DNA of 64,000 nucleotides from Diadema setosum (Eukaryota > Echinodermata > Echinoidea > Diadematoida > Diadematidae), in the NCBI RefSeq assembly GCF_964275005.1, contig NC_092692.1, forward strand, positions 15,779,006-15,843,005, written 5' to 3'. The translations under genes were made by a program, and so were the position numbers. Shown one piece after another: positions 31,183 through 47,500 of the stretch (position 1 is its first letter; each line of letters opens with the position of its first letter). The notes under the pieces are model-generated. The model saw nothing but the letters and a program-made list of their open reading frames with translations, was not told the DNA's origin and made no database searches.

Positions 31183-34100
31183 CTGTTGGAGAATAGGGGT
31201 GGTGACACAGTGAAGAATGCCGCGGTTGAAGCGAGAAGGGGGTGTGGGGGTGGTGTAAACGAGGAAGAATGTTATGGGTTTTGGTAGGAAGGGTGAGATA
31301 GGGTTTTTATCTGACTTTAGGAGAGCTCACTACTTTGAAAATCTAACAATCTTTACAAAACAAACAGGTTCCCAATTTAAAAAAAAAACAACAACAATGT
31401 TTATTTTCAAAGAAATTAAGTGATATCATTTGATTTCAAATACTTCTATTTCATTAACAAATGATTGAAAAAACAACAATCAAAAATGAATTCATTATAT
31501 CACATCACAGAACTTTATCATCTAACTGAATGTGTGCGTCTTCACAATTGCTTGACTTTTGAACAAATAGTTTCATTACAGCTTTCGATTGGCATGGTAA
31601 ATATATGTGCAAATTTGGTTGCACAATGCTACTGCATTCAATGAAACAATCTCGATTCATGAAGATATTCCTCACATGAGAATAGGTATTGTCTCCCAGT
31701 TTGATATTTTCTGGATTTGCTCGTTCACGGCCCATTAACAGTAACTGGTTTCGGAATGACCTTTTCCAAACTTTGTTTGCATTGGTCTCTAATAACTAAA
31801 TTTACAGGGACCGTATATCATACATAATGAATTATACATATGCTTAGTTCTCACCATGTATTTGGCATCAGCGTGACCGTGCTTCTGTGCCAGGTTCCAT
31901 AGGTTGAGGGCAAGCCCCGACATGGCCGTCTTGCTGACGTCTCCAAACATTATGATGCACTCGAAGAATTCTCCGGCAATCATGGCCTGTCTCTTTAGGC
32001 CAGTCTGCAGAGTCAGAAAAGATGATTTTTCTTTCTTACTTTAAATAATAAAAAAAAAACTATACTACTTTCATAATGAGTTAGTCACAGACAACTTCCA
32101 AACATCTAAGGGTTCAGTTATGAATACCTAAAAAGAAGAGTGGTAGGGGAGAGTCATGTTCAGTCACATAAATTCCACCTCTCCTTGCACTTGTTTAAAA
32201 TTCCTGACATGTAGCTGACCCTCTTTGGTGTGCTTATGACATTTTTCACTGAAACAAGTAATAGATGAGAAACTCTACATACTTCTAGATTACCTGTCCA
32301 TAGTCTTATAGATTTCCCCAACAGGCTTCAAAATACCACGTGCCAAAATTTGAATGATCAAGAATAAACATTTATCAAGTTGTGTTATCTATTTTCAGTA
32401 TTTTGAATATGATTATGACGAATTTGATGACAGATCGTACGGAAAATGTTACATTGTATATTGAATGCTATGACCCTTGTACTTCCTTCCATTACCCCTG
32501 CAGCCTGTCTTTGTATATACACATTGCCCTTTGCTATTTTCAGATAATGGTCTTGTTAGGGCCTAATGAGGCCACTCAAATCAACCACGTTTAACCAACA
32601 TTTGTTTACCAGTGAGTTTCAACACTGAGATTTGGAATATAACATTAGATTTCCTCTTAACCCACGATGGTGATTATATACAAACAACACACAAGAAAAA
32701 AAAATAGAAGTGACAAACAACTCAATGACTGGTTAACAAATTTAAAGCTACACTAAGGCCATTCATTGAACAGTGTCATTCTATTACAAGACTAATTATA
32801 AGATAATTTTAAAGCATGCTAGAATACGCTACTTCTCTTTGAGGATTCCATTTGCCTTCACCCTATGAGTAACAAACTAGGGGGACTTCATTATAGATGT
32901 AGCATTGAATGAGACATATGCATCAAAGACGATGTCAATAGAAATGTCAGTTGTTTTATCAGGTGGCACCAGCTACTGACTCTATCTCGATTTCAACAAA
33001 CTCACTTCAGACTGGCCCAGAGTCTTGCAGTGGTCCAAGACGGACAAAATCAGGGTCCCGGCTACCGAGCCCACCTCCGCCAGGAATTTCTTGTCGTTGC
33101 CATAGAGGGCATCGTTTGAATCCACTGCGAGTACAAAAGAGTCACTACAAGATTCAATACATGGTGAATGGTTATAGGACATGTTTCTATGAGGAAATCA
33201 TAGCACAAAATTATCCCCTTGCTTCCAAAACGTGGTAACTCCCACAGAGCTCGTACAAGGTATATCTGGTTCCAAACAGCAATGGGGTTAACAACTGTAA
33301 AGAAATTGCAAAATCGTGATACATCTGGGGAACATAGGATGAATCTGAGAAAGACCAAATTGGAACAAAAAGCATACACACAAGAATAATCATCGACATC
33401 AGTATGATGTCATCTATCAAAGGGAGAAATAGGTGGGGATGAGGAGAAAGATCATGGACATGGAACAGCTTGTAGATATATCCCGACAACTCTGAAATAA
33501 CTTCATGTTCTTGGTAACATGACTAGAAAGCAGGTCACATGATTATCTAAAAAGTTATTGAGGAAAAACCAAAATGTCCTACTCTATAACCACCATCCAA
33601 CTCGTCACATCTATCTTTCTCTCTGAATTTCAGACAAATGCTTCACTTGTAAAAGTTCTCGTGTGCAAACTGCAAGAGACTCTGACCCCAAACATTTCTA
33701 ACATGGGAGATTCTCGCACCTTGACTCCCCAGTAAACTGGAGACTCTGATCACCCAAGCATGCGCACAATATTATGTGTGCATAGTGCACATCACGAGCG
33801 TAAAGCATGATGTCTGTTGTGGCATCGGCCCAGTTAGTCCTGGAAGCACTTTGATGATAGATGCTCTCTGATGCTATGTTAGCTTTATCTACGTTGTTTT
33901 TTTTTTGTTTTGTTTTGGTTTTTTTTTTTTTTTGGGGGGGAGCTAAATTTTGATTAGGAAAAAACGCAGCTTCACTTGCATAGTAGACACAAAGCTAGAG
34001 CAGGAGAAATTTAAACTCAAGTGACCGAGCGGGAGATTTTGAGAAAATAGCCTCAAAGCAGGAGAGTTGTAGTCCCTTAAAGGGATAGTATATTTTCGGT

Positions 34101-37100
34101 TGAGATCTAACTTCAAGTTTCTAATATCTTTTGGTGAGACAATGAAAAACCTCTTGTGAAATATCAAAGAGCATGTAATTCCAAGAGGCACAAGTTTATT
34201 TAATGAAAATTGGCCTTGAAATGGCTGAGATACCTGTATCCAAAATAGAGCAATCGTAATAAAAGGTGGGAACCATATTTTATTAAGATCACTTTGTTTT
34301 ACTTTTTTGGGGGGATGTCTCAGCCATTTCAAAATCGATTTTCATCTAATAAACTTCAAATTCCTCTTAGAATGGTATGCACTGTATTATTTCATAAGTG
34401 GTTTCTTGGTATCTCACATGAAGTTAAAAGCCAAATCCTCATCTCCACCAATACTATACAATCCCTTTCCCTTTAAGAAGATATCAACTCCTGCCTCTTC
34501 CCCTACACCCACCCCTCCAGCACATACGGTACTCTACCCCTTGAGAGCAAACTGACCGTTCTTGATGTGGTAGAGGAAGTGTTCCTGGCTCTGTGCAGAC
34601 AGGAGACGGAGCACATTCATGTAGATGGCGATCTTGGCGTCGCTGTGGGTATCCCACGTGTAGTCCTGCAGTACGTTGAGGAGGCCTCGCAACAGGTACA
34701 GGCAGCCCTGCTCTGGGTTATCCTAGGGTTCAATAAAAGGGCGGGACAGGGAAAAGATTTATTGATTACAGTTTCCCACTGATGGGTTGGCTGCCATTTG
34801 AGCACTGGTGATATTCAAAGGGGTAAAAAAAAAGGGGGGGGCAATCGAGCTCAGAATGCATTCCTGCTGTCTGGACTTGCAGAAACATTTGCCTTAACTA
34901 AACTATTTATTTTACCAAATATATAATGTCAACAAAAGAAAGGAATCACAATTTCACCCATACTAACACTTTCAAACCCAAAATGAAAATTTCGGAATAT
35001 ACAACTCACATATTTTTCTGCATTTTCAATGCCTTTAAAAATGCCTTGCTATTGTTCAAGAGGGCACTGTTTTCAATCTAGTGGGAAGAAACAAATATGC
35101 TTTATCTTGAACATAAAACTGTGCATTTATATTCATGAGAGGAAACCAGACATCCTGAATATTCATGAAGAAAGCAGACACTTCCTGAATATTCATGAGA
35201 GGAAACCAGACTTCACCCCTAAACACTCACCGGGACAGACAGCAGGGTGGAGAGGAAGTTGTTGATGTAGTTGAGGAGGAGGGGCTCCGAGGAGCGCATT
35301 TTGCGGTCCACCTCGATCTGGCGTGGCACACTGGGTATCAGGCTGATGGCAGCTTTGAAGAAGGCATCACCTGCAGCCATGGCAACAAGAAAGAGACCGG
35401 TTAGGGTGTGAAATGATGCGGCAAATGTTAGTGTCACACCCATGGATGAAGGGCAGTAAATGTGTCACAAGATATGACAACAGTGGTGGTATACATTGAA
35501 GTAAACACCAAGCTTTAGATAGGACTGGGAAGGTGATAGTGCCTTTTTCCTTCTTTGCCTATTTCATGCTCGTGTTGTTGGTTTATTTCCTTATTCATTT
35601 ATTCTTTCTCTGAAAGGATAGTTACAGCAGCTTAGAGACTTGCACAAAGCTTTGCAGATCTAACAAAGGCCAGCACAGGCACTTAAATCACCATCCTTCC
35701 ACTAGATACATGTATATATACAATTATCTTGACAAATGCCAGAAATATTCATAACAGGGTAGTACAGCTAGAAGCAATGCGTTCCCACTGGTCAGATCGT
35801 CAGTTGACCAGTTTACTTCCAAGTCAAATTTTATGCATAACTTCAGATCACAGGTTGTCCTTGATGACTAGAGATCTCACCCAAGGCTGATTTGTAGCAG
35901 AAATATGTAATGTGTGCAAGCTAGACTCCAGCACACTGGAATATATTCCATATGACTATCTTAAATGAATACTTCTTGGTAGGTCCTTGGGATAAAAAAC
36001 ATTCTTAGCCATAAATGTGACATAGCAATTCTTATGGATGCTTGGTGTGTACCACAGTGATTCCAGGAAATCAGCCTAAGGAGTATGGATCAGCCTACAA
36101 AGTATGGATCAGCCCAAAGAATATAAATCAGCCTATTAAAAGGAGTATGACTCAGCTTAAGAAGTACAGATTATCCTAAAGGGACATGGCCCAACCTAAG
36201 GAATGGATAGGCCACAGGAGTATCAAGCAGCCTAAGGAGTATTGATGCTTAGTACACATAGAAAATGATTCCAGAGAATCAAGAGGAGGCAAACCTTGAG
36301 TGAGGGCTTGATTCAGGACGGCCACCTGCCCCGATGCCAGGTAGAGGTTGAGGCGATGGAAGATTCCCACAATGGAGGGAATAGTGATGAAGGCATAGGC
36401 TGCACAGGCCTTTTTATGTATTATAGGGGGAGGGAGAAGAGGCAGAAACATCAATGTGAGGCATTATAATATTCTTGTTTACACATATTGCAGTTTTCAT
36501 GTCCACACACAGTAAGTATTAGCTATATGTATCATCTGTCATTTCTCATACTTGACCTAGAGCCCTGGCAAAAAGTAGACATAAAGAAAAGGCTTCACAA
36601 ATGAGTAAAAAGGGAAATATAAAAATGGATTTCTGCTATTCTTAAGCAACTCATTGACTATCAAAGCACACGATGCCTCATTAGCTCTTGTTTAAATCAT
36701 ATGGGAAAAGTTTATGATATGAGAGAGATATTTCTAAACGAACAAAGTCAAAATACCTTTGATATAAAAACATGAGACCTGAACTCAAAAGACTTCCAGC
36801 TCACAACGACCTACCCTCACAAATGCCGATGTCTTTCTGGAATGGTTCCCCTTCATGACAGCACACGTCTCAGCTGCCAGTCGATTCACACTCTGAGAAT
36901 TAGCAGAGAGAGAGAGAGAGAGAGAGAAGGATTGCAAGGTGTACCACAAAAAAACAACAACATATATACAGACCTCCACATTCTCTTTTGTTCTATTGAA
37001 TCTCTGTACAAGTCACTGCATTTGTCTGATTTGACATGATGCAAACTTCTCCAACTGCAGCTCATGTAAAAAAGGAGTGTACAGTTGTAAACTATGGATT

Positions 37101-40100
37101 GGAGTTATCATTAAAGTTGATAAGATGCCACTTAATACAATTAGCACAAGATGTATATTGTTGATGAAGCAGGTGAAGCAAAATAACCTGCTAAAGACAG
37201 GAAAATTGCTGTTGTACAAGGCAGAGTTACAATGACAGGCAGACCCCACAACTTACTTTGTATGCATTTGTGAATAGGACACAAAGCAAACTTTAACACA
37301 TTCTAGTAGTCTAAAGTACCATTGGCATGAACTCCACAAAATCACTTTGCCTAAGAGCAGGTGAGAACTGAAACATAGCTAAGTTTGATCCTAAGAAATT
37401 AAAGGAGTGGGGGAGAGGGGGGGGGGGACCTTGACTCATGCAATTAATGGGACTACCACAAAGGTTTGTCGGAGAGAGAAAAAACCAAAACAATGTTTAA
37501 ACTGTTGAGCCTTGTCTGCATGGCTTGATACTACAATGTACTCACGAAAGCCTGGTCCCTACTCTTCTCTCAGCAATGACTGCATCATAAGTCCATGCCA
37601 GGCCTAGCCCAAGCCCAATTTGCAAGAGGCCAACTTTCATACACACCAGTATGAATGGGGGCAAAATCACGAGGACTGGGCGAGTGGTGTTCGCATCCAC
37701 ATTTTAAGCCTCACCTGCACCAGTGTCACCAGCACTGAGTCAAGGTTGCTGAAGTTGGCCCTGGATTCCACGTAGAAGTTCAGCTGCTGCTCAAAGTCTC
37801 TGCCATAGTTGATCTGTGCATGGGGCAAGTAAATGTTACAGAAGACTGGATATCGACTGTCACTCCACACACAAGCACAGACACACACACACATACACAC
37901 ACATACAGACAGACAAAAACTATTTAGAGCATGTGTGTAGGTTCTTAATGATTTGTCACAATTTCCATAAGCAGCTAAACACACAACTCACACAAGTAAT
38001 GCTGTAGTTTTGAAACTCATAAACAAATTGTTCAGTGACTTACTTTCATTTGCATTCTTGTTGGGAAATCTCCCTTTATGGTGCATGGCAAGTGCAGCAA
38101 TTGATCACTAAAAGATATCAATTTGTCACATTAATTTTTTTTTTTTTTCTCTTGTCCTCAATAGTGATATCTCAATGTGCATATATGAAAAGTACAAACC
38201 ACCCAGAAAGGGTATCAGAGAGACATCTTTTACCTGTGGAAGAAAGTTACCCTAATGCAGATTCTATTACAAATATTTCTACGGCCTTTCATATATGTTC
38301 CTAAAGGTGATTAGATAGATAAACCTCTTTCTTCCTACAAGCAGTACACAAACAGGTATCTACAAATCCAGACCCTTCAATATAAGATAGTTTATGCTGC
38401 CTTAGTGGTCACCTGTCTGTAATAGTCACTTGTTTTGTCTCTCTTGGGTGGCCGCTATTGACAGGATTGATGGTACAGTCACTCCAGTTAATATGCAGAT
38501 TTATGATTGCAGACTAGCTATTGTGGGCTTGAAAAAAAAAAAAAAACTTACCTTCCTGATGAACCCAGAGATGAGATTGCCAATGTCCCTTCTTTCATCA
38601 TTCAGAGAGAGGGCGCTGTTTACAGACAATTTAAGATGCAGAATTGTTAGTATCATGTATTTATTTATTATTTTTTTTTTTATTTTTTTTTTTGGGGGGG
38701 GGGGAGGGAACAAAAGTAACTTCAGTTAAGTATTGCTTTTTTACAGAGAAAACTTGAGACAAACACAAAGGAAACTGTTACCTAGTCATATGCTAGTACC
38801 ATCAGAATACAGTCCTTATCTCTGAAATCTATTTTTTTTTTTCAGTTTGCACATATGCACTTTGTTTACACCAAAGTATACATAATGTACTTCTGTTAAT
38901 AGAAATAACCTGCCCGTACATGACACAAGATTTCTCACTCACTTGATGGAGTCATGCATAGTTTTACAGATGAACATGACGGCGTTGACGATGACTGGGT
39001 CCTTGGTCTCTTCCTCTTGGTATCTATTATGAAAAGAAAACAAAGTAACATTAAAGTATTAGCTAGGCTATCACAGATTTCCTTAGGTTGTTTCCCTTTG
39101 TACAAATGTATTTGTGAGATCGCAACTGCTGATCCATATCACTTTAAAGGGAAGATAAACCCCAAGAACAATGTGGATTGAGTGAAGGCAGCAACATTAG
39201 TAGAACACATCAGTGAAAGTTTGAAGAAAATCGGACAATCGATGCAAAAGTTATGAATTTTTAAAGTTTTGGTGTTGGAACCGCTGGATGAGGAGACTAC
39301 TAGAGGTTATGACGTATGAGTGGACTACAATATCAAGAAAATATAAAGAAAATACTACAAAAATCCATTTTTTATGAAAATTACAAATTCCATCAACTTG
39401 ATATTGACATATGTTAAGGGTAGCAATTATTCCCCCTGCTTTCTGAAAGCGGTTGGTCCACTGCTCTTTCATAATTCTAGAAAAGTGAATTTTTGTTGAA
39501 TATCCTTTATATTTTCTTTGTATTGTTGTCCACTCATACGTCATATCCTCTAGTAGTCTCCTCATCCAGCGGTTCCAACACCAAAACTTTAAAAATTCAT
39601 AACTTTTGCATCGACTGTCCGATTTTTCTCAAACTTTCACTGATGTGTTCTACTAATGTTGCTGCTTTCACTCAATCCACATTGCTCTTTGGGTTTACCT
39701 TCCCTTTAACAAACACGTAGGAAACATGGAACCAGAGTGGGGCTAGGACCTGTCATCTACCTGCATTCCCGGCAGCTGCTCTAACACCATCCCTGGTTGG
39801 CAAAAGTGACTTGATGAACTTGGAACAAATACCAAGGCTCCCACATTCTGACATTGCTATGTTATACAGTCCAATGGGGACAAGGGTTATTGAATGAAAG
39901 CAAGAGATTATTAACCCTAACTGCATGGGGAGAATGGGGTAAGGGGGCTGGTAGGTCCCCCATAATGAATTATAAATGTGCAAATGATTCAAAAATATGC
40001 ATATTTAATTTTTTTTTTTATTATTATATTGTCAGGTTCGGCACATGAAGATATATCAGCGTGAAAATTTTCAAGTTCAGTGGACATTGCATTTTAAACA

Positions 40101-43100
40101 CTCCATGGGGATCTCTGGGGTCCTCCCCCCCCCCCCCCCAAGCATTTTCATGGCTCAAAACAGCAAAAGACGGTCAGTCAGAGTTAAAGCAGAGGGGTGA
40201 AGATATGCTATAACATATTATTTTCATCAGTTGTCTTACAGTTGCTCAGTTTTACTACTTTCACATAAATCAAACTGTCATATCTGGATATATCCTTACT
40301 CTTCATGGAAATCAAATTCATGATTTATGATTGATGTGCTTTCAGCAGCAACCAAAAACTTCAGACACAATTTACTCTAATAACATGCAGTCACTGTCCA
40401 CATTTTGAGGTCTTTTTGATGTTCATAAACAAATCACTTTTAATTTTGAAAATCATTGAATATGATGATTTTGAGACAATGTGTCTGTTTCAAAGACCCC
40501 ATAGATCTTGCAAACTCCTACCCCATCAAGACTGTTCAGCATTATTGCATATTTGATCTGCAAAATGATTTGAAAAAAAAAAATCAAATCTGATTTTATT
40601 TTACAAAAAAAGGTCAAATCTAATTCTATTAAAAAAAAAAAATCATATGTGAAATACTTTTCAAGAAATGATGTAGCTACTAGCAAGACTGTCTCACCTG
40701 CAGAATGCTTCCATTATTGTCTTGCAGATTTCTACCTTCACAGCGTCTCTCTGGAACATGTCCACAAATGGCAGAAATTTATCCTGCCAAGAAAGAAAAA
40801 AGATGATAAAATAAACAGTTTGAATAATATTAGTCAAAGGGTGCAGGCCCTGACCTTGAATCGAATAGAAAATATACCTCTTCCTCAATCACACTGTAGC
40901 TCTAACACTGTGGCATAAAGTACAAGAATAAGGAACAACCTCTGAGGAACAAAATATATATAACCAGTCATAATATAAAGTAGCTGTACTTTGAAGTGTT
41001 TTCCGATCTTGTCCACCAAGGCATAAACATAACATAAATCAAATGTTTTCATGTGGGAACTCCAACATTTATTGTTGTTGTTTATCTGATACATATTAAT
41101 TTATCATGAAATGAGAGAGACTGCAATCAAATCTAAATACATGATCCTTAATGAATGCAAAGTGAAGGGAGATTAAAGAGTGGAATCCTCAGAAAGTAAA
41201 AAGAGTCATGATATGCATTCTGCTACTCACCATTACGAATAGGACAGCAAAGTTGTGCATATGAGCAAGAACCTTGGACATCACAGACTGCAGCTGTAGG
41301 GAGATAGATGGATGAACAGATAATTAAAAAGAAGAATAAATAAAATAGATAGATAGACACAGAGTATAGATAGATACAGATGGATAGACAGAGATAGATT
41401 CGCAGATAAGGTTATATATAGATAGATAAAAACAGATGAATAGAAAAGAAGATAAAAGATAGATAAATAGATGGATAGATATGTAAATACATAGACAGAG
41501 ACAAAAAGATAGACAAATACAATTGTAGAAGGCTAGATAGAGGAAGAAAAGCAGCAGGTCACATGATGGGTCACATGATATGCTACATAACATTCCATGT
41601 CTGCCAACTGGAGCAGCAGGGCGCTACACTCATTTGCTCTCAGGGCTACTAAAACTCACTGTCTGGCAAATGAAATGCAAGGGCACGCCTTTTGGGGCAG
41701 TACAAAGAAAATAATTTGTCATTTCATGCAAGGAGTCCTATAACACACATTTCTTTCATAGATCTGATGTTCACAATGTCATCAGTATCTCCTGGGTTCT
41801 ACTTCTGAGTTGTACAGTTTAGCCTACAGAAGACAAGATAAAGTTCGTGATTTACTTTAATTCTAAGTGATGACATTTGGATAGTTAAACATGAAATATG
41901 ACATAAGTTCCTTTTTTTGCCATCAAATACCATTTCTATACAAAATATTCTGTTGAATTTGAAAACAGTGTTTGAGATGAACTACCGAGTACACTTAACA
42001 CCATGCAAAAAACATTAAAATCATATGCCATATTATTCAAGTAGCAGTGGTTAACTAGAAATGTCGCTATGGCGACTGGTATGCCTCCGCCATAATGCAT
42101 AGTTCTCCGAATATGTCTATAGCACAATGTCTTGACAATGTGTAATGACAGTTCACGTAACTGGCAAAATATTAAAAATGACAGGTTTGTCACAAATGCA
42201 TTGAGTGTTCACTTTCCTTGAACTAGGTTTATTTGGATGAATGGCTACACTGTCTAAGAGTGCAGGTATTTGGGGATTTGAGGATTTGTACCCAACTTTT
42301 GACCCTTTTATAAGTTTAAAAAAGAAGTGAAATTTAGCACTGTCACTTGACCTTTGACCTTTGGGCAAGGAACTTCCAAGAGAATCTGTATTGAGTAATA
42401 CATGCATACACTAAGTTTCAACAAAAAATCCTGCAGGCATTGCATAGATAAGAGAGAAATACATGTAATGACATTTTGATGAGTTGACCTTGACCTTTAA
42501 CCCATGACTCCTAAATCCCTTACGTGATCACTGCCAGTCAATACATGCATATGATACTAAGTTCCATGAAGATACCTTTCAAAATATTTGTGAGATATGG
42601 AGAAAAAAGTGAAATTTTAACATTTTCACTTGACCGTTGACCTTATGACCCAAAGCTCTCTCTGGGGAATCTTTATTTGGTAGTTCATGTATACACCAAG
42701 TTTCAAGAAAATACCTCTAGGTATTGCATAGATATAGGGGAAATAGTGAAATTTTGAGCATTTGACCTTGACTTTTGACCTTTGACCTTGAGCATGTGCG
42801 CACAAAAGTTGATAGGCACAACTTCGCCCACTCATACATATACATGCCAAGTTTCATTAAGATAACAGTTTTTAGATACGCTGTCCACAAAATTGATTAC
42901 GGTCGGAAGGACGGACGGACGGACAACCCGAAAACATAATGCCTCCGGCGACACTCCGTGGCGGAGGCATAAAAACACAGACTATCTGCAATGCTCTATA
43001 GTACAGTAACTTTTGACACATCTTTGCCCACGTGAAGAAAATGAAAGGCTTTCTTAATGTCATCATGAGCTTTTAAAGGCCACCATACCTGTGGGTAGTG

Positions 43101-44391
43101 TTGCTCAAAGGCTCTGTCTGGTGTCATGTGTTTGATGATATCTCCAAGGATGGTGTTGACCTCTTTTTTCTGTGAACAGACACAAAATGTTTCATCATTA
43201 ATCTTTCCAGCTGTCACATTTGAAAACCACTCAAAAATTTATTAAAACCTCCACTGATGTTTGGTTGTATCATTTAGAAAACCCCTCACAAAATCCATTA
43301 AAATCTCAACTGACATTTGGTTGTACTATCCAGGAATCAGTTTCTTTAAAGGCTTCAGATTTTGCATATATTTCAATTGTTTGGTAGACTCACAAAAAAA
43401 AAAAAATAAGAATAATAATAATAATAATTGCACAATATTTGGGGAAACTTGTCAAACAAACAAGTGTAGACAAGAAAAAGGAAAAAACATCATACATCAA
43501 TTCTTTATCCACTGCCAAAATACATCAAATGGACGATCAATAGTCACTCTTGAATCTATAAAGGACATTTCTTGTCAAAGTGTTGTCTAAATAGGTATAA
43601 CATAAGTCTTCTTTCATCTGACTCCGATGAAAAAATAAGAGCCATGCAATTTCATTTTTCCTTGACAAATTTCTCAAATATTAATTGGATGGAAAAGTAC
43701 AACCCAGTATTCAAACTTGAAAACAATTCTGCATCTATAAAAACTTTGCTGTAGAATGATCACCAAAATATCATTCTACTTATGATAAAGACACAAAAAA
43801 CATTTTTATGAGGAGAGCAAGGCAAAAAAAAATTATGGACTAGAATACTGCACTCTAGAACTATCGAGAAGCATTACTCACTGTGAAATGCTTGCAGGGA
43901 TATTCCACCCACACCTCAGCACAGCTGATGTAATCCTGGAAGAATAATGCAGAAAGGAAGTCTCGCAATCTCTCTCTTACAACTCAACTTTTATTTCGTC
44001 CTCTGACTGTTACCAATGCTTTCTCTTGTGTCTGTGGCTCAAATATTTTTGAACAAGCAAACAACAAGTGAACAATCAGAGTGCACTCTGCAAAAAGTGA
44101 TTAATGCATTGGTGCATTCACTGTTCACCTGCGATAGATAGATAGATAGATTGATAGACATACAGACAGACGGATTAACTGACTGACTAATTGATTAATT
44201 GATTGATTGATCATTAGTTGACTGACTTTTGTCTAAATTGCTGATTGACTTACTGACTGACTGACTGACTGATTAATTGATTGATTGATTATTAGTTGAC
44301 TGACTTTTGGCTAAATTGCTGACTGACTGACTGACTGACTGACTGACTGACTGACTGACTGACTGACTGACTGACTGACTGACTGACTGAC

Positions 44392-44490
<99 letters not shown>

Positions 44491-44511
44491 CTGACTGACT
44501 GACTGACTGAC

Positions 44512-44543
<32 letters not shown>

Positions 44544-47500
44544 CGGTCGGTCGATTGGATTAACTGACTTGCTGGCTGACTGACTGAATGACTGATTGAT
44601 TGACGGGTTTGCACAAAATCACAGGACAAAGACACGCATATATAAGACACCTCCTGTAGAAACTAACTAGCATTGACATGAAGATGCAGAGAAAATTTGT
44701 GGAGAACGGTAGGAGGTGTTGCATTCTAGTCCTTGACCTTACCGATGGGTTCTTGAGCTTCATGACAGCCTTCCAGACCTCGTTGAGGACAGACAAGCGG
44801 TGCTGCTCCGGCGGGTCAGCCATGATAAGGTTGGTGCCCAGTGACCGATACAGGTTATGCTGCATGCACACAGGGCAATGATGGATAAAACTGCTGTGAA
44901 TATACTCCACTTCAACTTTCAAGATACATGTCACGAGAAATGGCTTACAATAATTATAGGCTGCTTTAGCTCTCCTAATACCACTAAATTGATAATGATG
45001 ATCGAAGTGGTGATTACCCATAACAACCATCATGATAAGAATTACAACAATAGTAACTGTAAAAACAACATGATGATGATTATTATGACAATAATTACAA
45101 CCTACAGTTATACTGTAGTCATACTAAAAAAAAGATGCTTGTACAACAGTATTTTCAACAAGAACTGATCAATCTGAAAATTGAATGTGTCTCTCATTAT
45201 CTTCAACATTACATGATATACATTGCTTTCAGTTACCATTCAAATTTCTTGCTCCAAACATGTTGCCAATATAATGACTTACTGACCTCACATCTAATGC
45301 ACAATATGCTCTTTCTTGCATATTTCCACCTTACAGCTTTTCAAAGTGATTCTCTTGATAAGAAAGAAGTGGATGTTAGATGAAAGAGTGCAATGACCTT
45401 GGGTTTTATTCAACTGACCTTTGGGAAGCCCTCCTCTTCACTCTCCTTGATAAGTTCAATGAACTTCACGGCTCTGCTGGCAATGAACTCTGGCTTAAAG
45501 GCTGACATGATGGAGTTCAGCAACAGGGCACTGCCAACAATGACATCAATAAACAGAATGAATTAGTAAACACAGAGGGTTAAAATGACAATTCATTCCT
45601 TGGCAACAATGTCCATATTTTGAGAGTATTGAGTGTTGTCATCATAACTATTTACAAACATTTCACTGCAACTGCATCTCTAGTATGCAAAAAAGAAAAG
45701 AAAAGAAATAACCATTATAAAATCGTATGTGATACTTTTCCTTCCACAAACTTACATTTTATGCTTGTTATCATATAATTAAAGGGTGTTCATGGAGTAA
45801 ATCTGGATAAACCTTTCAATTACAACAGCTACATAGAAATGCTGTCATTTCTTTGTTAAGCATTGGAGCAATAAATTCATCTCCTTTCAGTATTTTTTTT
45901 TCTCATAAATTCAAGATACAACACCTCAGGAAAGGCAATATTCCATATCTTTTGACAAAATTCCATGAAACTAATGAAACTGAGTGGTACAAATTCATAT
46001 AACAACAACAAAAACTGTTAAACAACATGACACACATTTATACAAGACCTATCACTGTGACCAACAACTGTGACTGGAACAAATAGAAAATAATAAAATT
46101 TCTACAGCAAATAGGCATCACTGTCTTTGAGTGAAAATAGTCCAATAAGATGCAGGTAGAAGTTTGTATCTTGAATGTATATGAAAAAATATATACAGCA
46201 GAGACAAATTTATCACTCCAGAGCTTACAAAGAAATGTTGCTCTCTTCTCATCATAATCATATTGCAAATTTCTGCACAGTGGAAAGTTGTACATCTTCA
46301 ACATGTACACACATAAAAAATAACAACGGTCTGAAAACAAACCTGTTACACTGCTTCTGACATCTCTCCAGAATTTCAGTCAAAACGGCCTGTTGAGGAT
46401 ACAGAATAGTAAATTAACCCGTTGAGGACGAGTCCCGAGTATACTCGGGCAAGCGTCTATGGGAAATGCGTGTTGTAGCAAAATCAAACCGTCCTCAACG
46501 GGTTAAGAAAGAAAAAATGGGGTGGGGGAATGATGGAAACCATGTCATTTCATGACAAGCAACATTGTTCTCTAGGATAATAACAAGCTATGAGCTCTTG
46601 TTCCTGAAAACTTCGTTCAGAACTGATTTTACAAGACTTTTTTCTATTTAATTTTCTCCATTGATCAGTTCTTCTACACATTTGACACTTCATGAACATC
46701 AAATGCAAGGGACAATAGATAATGCAAGGGACAGTAGATGGGGAGGCAGCAAAAAGCCAGATTATTAACACAGAAGTCTATCATATTTCTTCAAAATAAT
46801 CAGGGCATAGTCGTTGTAGAGTTAAAAAGTACAATGTATAGCATGCTGCAATAGTTCACTCTTGGATGTTAATTAAGCCAGGGTTAAGCCATCAGCTAGA
46901 AGCTGGAGGAGTACTGGTGCACAAATGTTTACTCATCTGCTCTTGAACTTTGAGTCTGACAAGTAATCAACAGGTAGTACAACCACTTAATCAAACAAGC
47001 CAATTCAGCCGGGTCCATTGAACAGCACATCAGATAATTTTATGCTTCTCTCAGAAGGGTATGAAATTAGACCTTCAGTGCGAAGACAAGTATGTCAAGA
47101 TGTTTAGCTATCACTGTGTGGAGCATAGGTATATTTGCACAATCATGTCACCATTTGAATGTCCCAAAGATTACAGGCTGTCTTGTATGTTTCGTGCACA
47201 CAAGTACAATGTAATCCATAGTGTAGACGGGAGTGAGTGCATACAGTACAAAGATGCACTCTTCATCCTGCACTATTTGCCATGAAGAGGTACATGTGAC
47301 ATTTGTCTATAGAAGGGGGAACAAATAATTTGGCATCCATGCACTTGTAAGTCGTAATAACAATATGAGTGCAACCATACACAAAAAGTGGCACATGGGA
47401 CTAATATCTTTGTCCAGTTCTGATGAAAGGGATAACAAATAACACGCAAACCATGCATTTGTAAACAGTAATTTCAAAATGAATGTACTCATTCATACAC

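Noticed and set aside
39720..39870. tRNA-like remnant downstream of the 566-bp element
   Set aside because: Only a faint A-box resemblance.
44273..44650. Ser/Gln repeat frame on the minus strand
   Set aside because: A product of the TGAC/TGAT tetranucleotide repeat.
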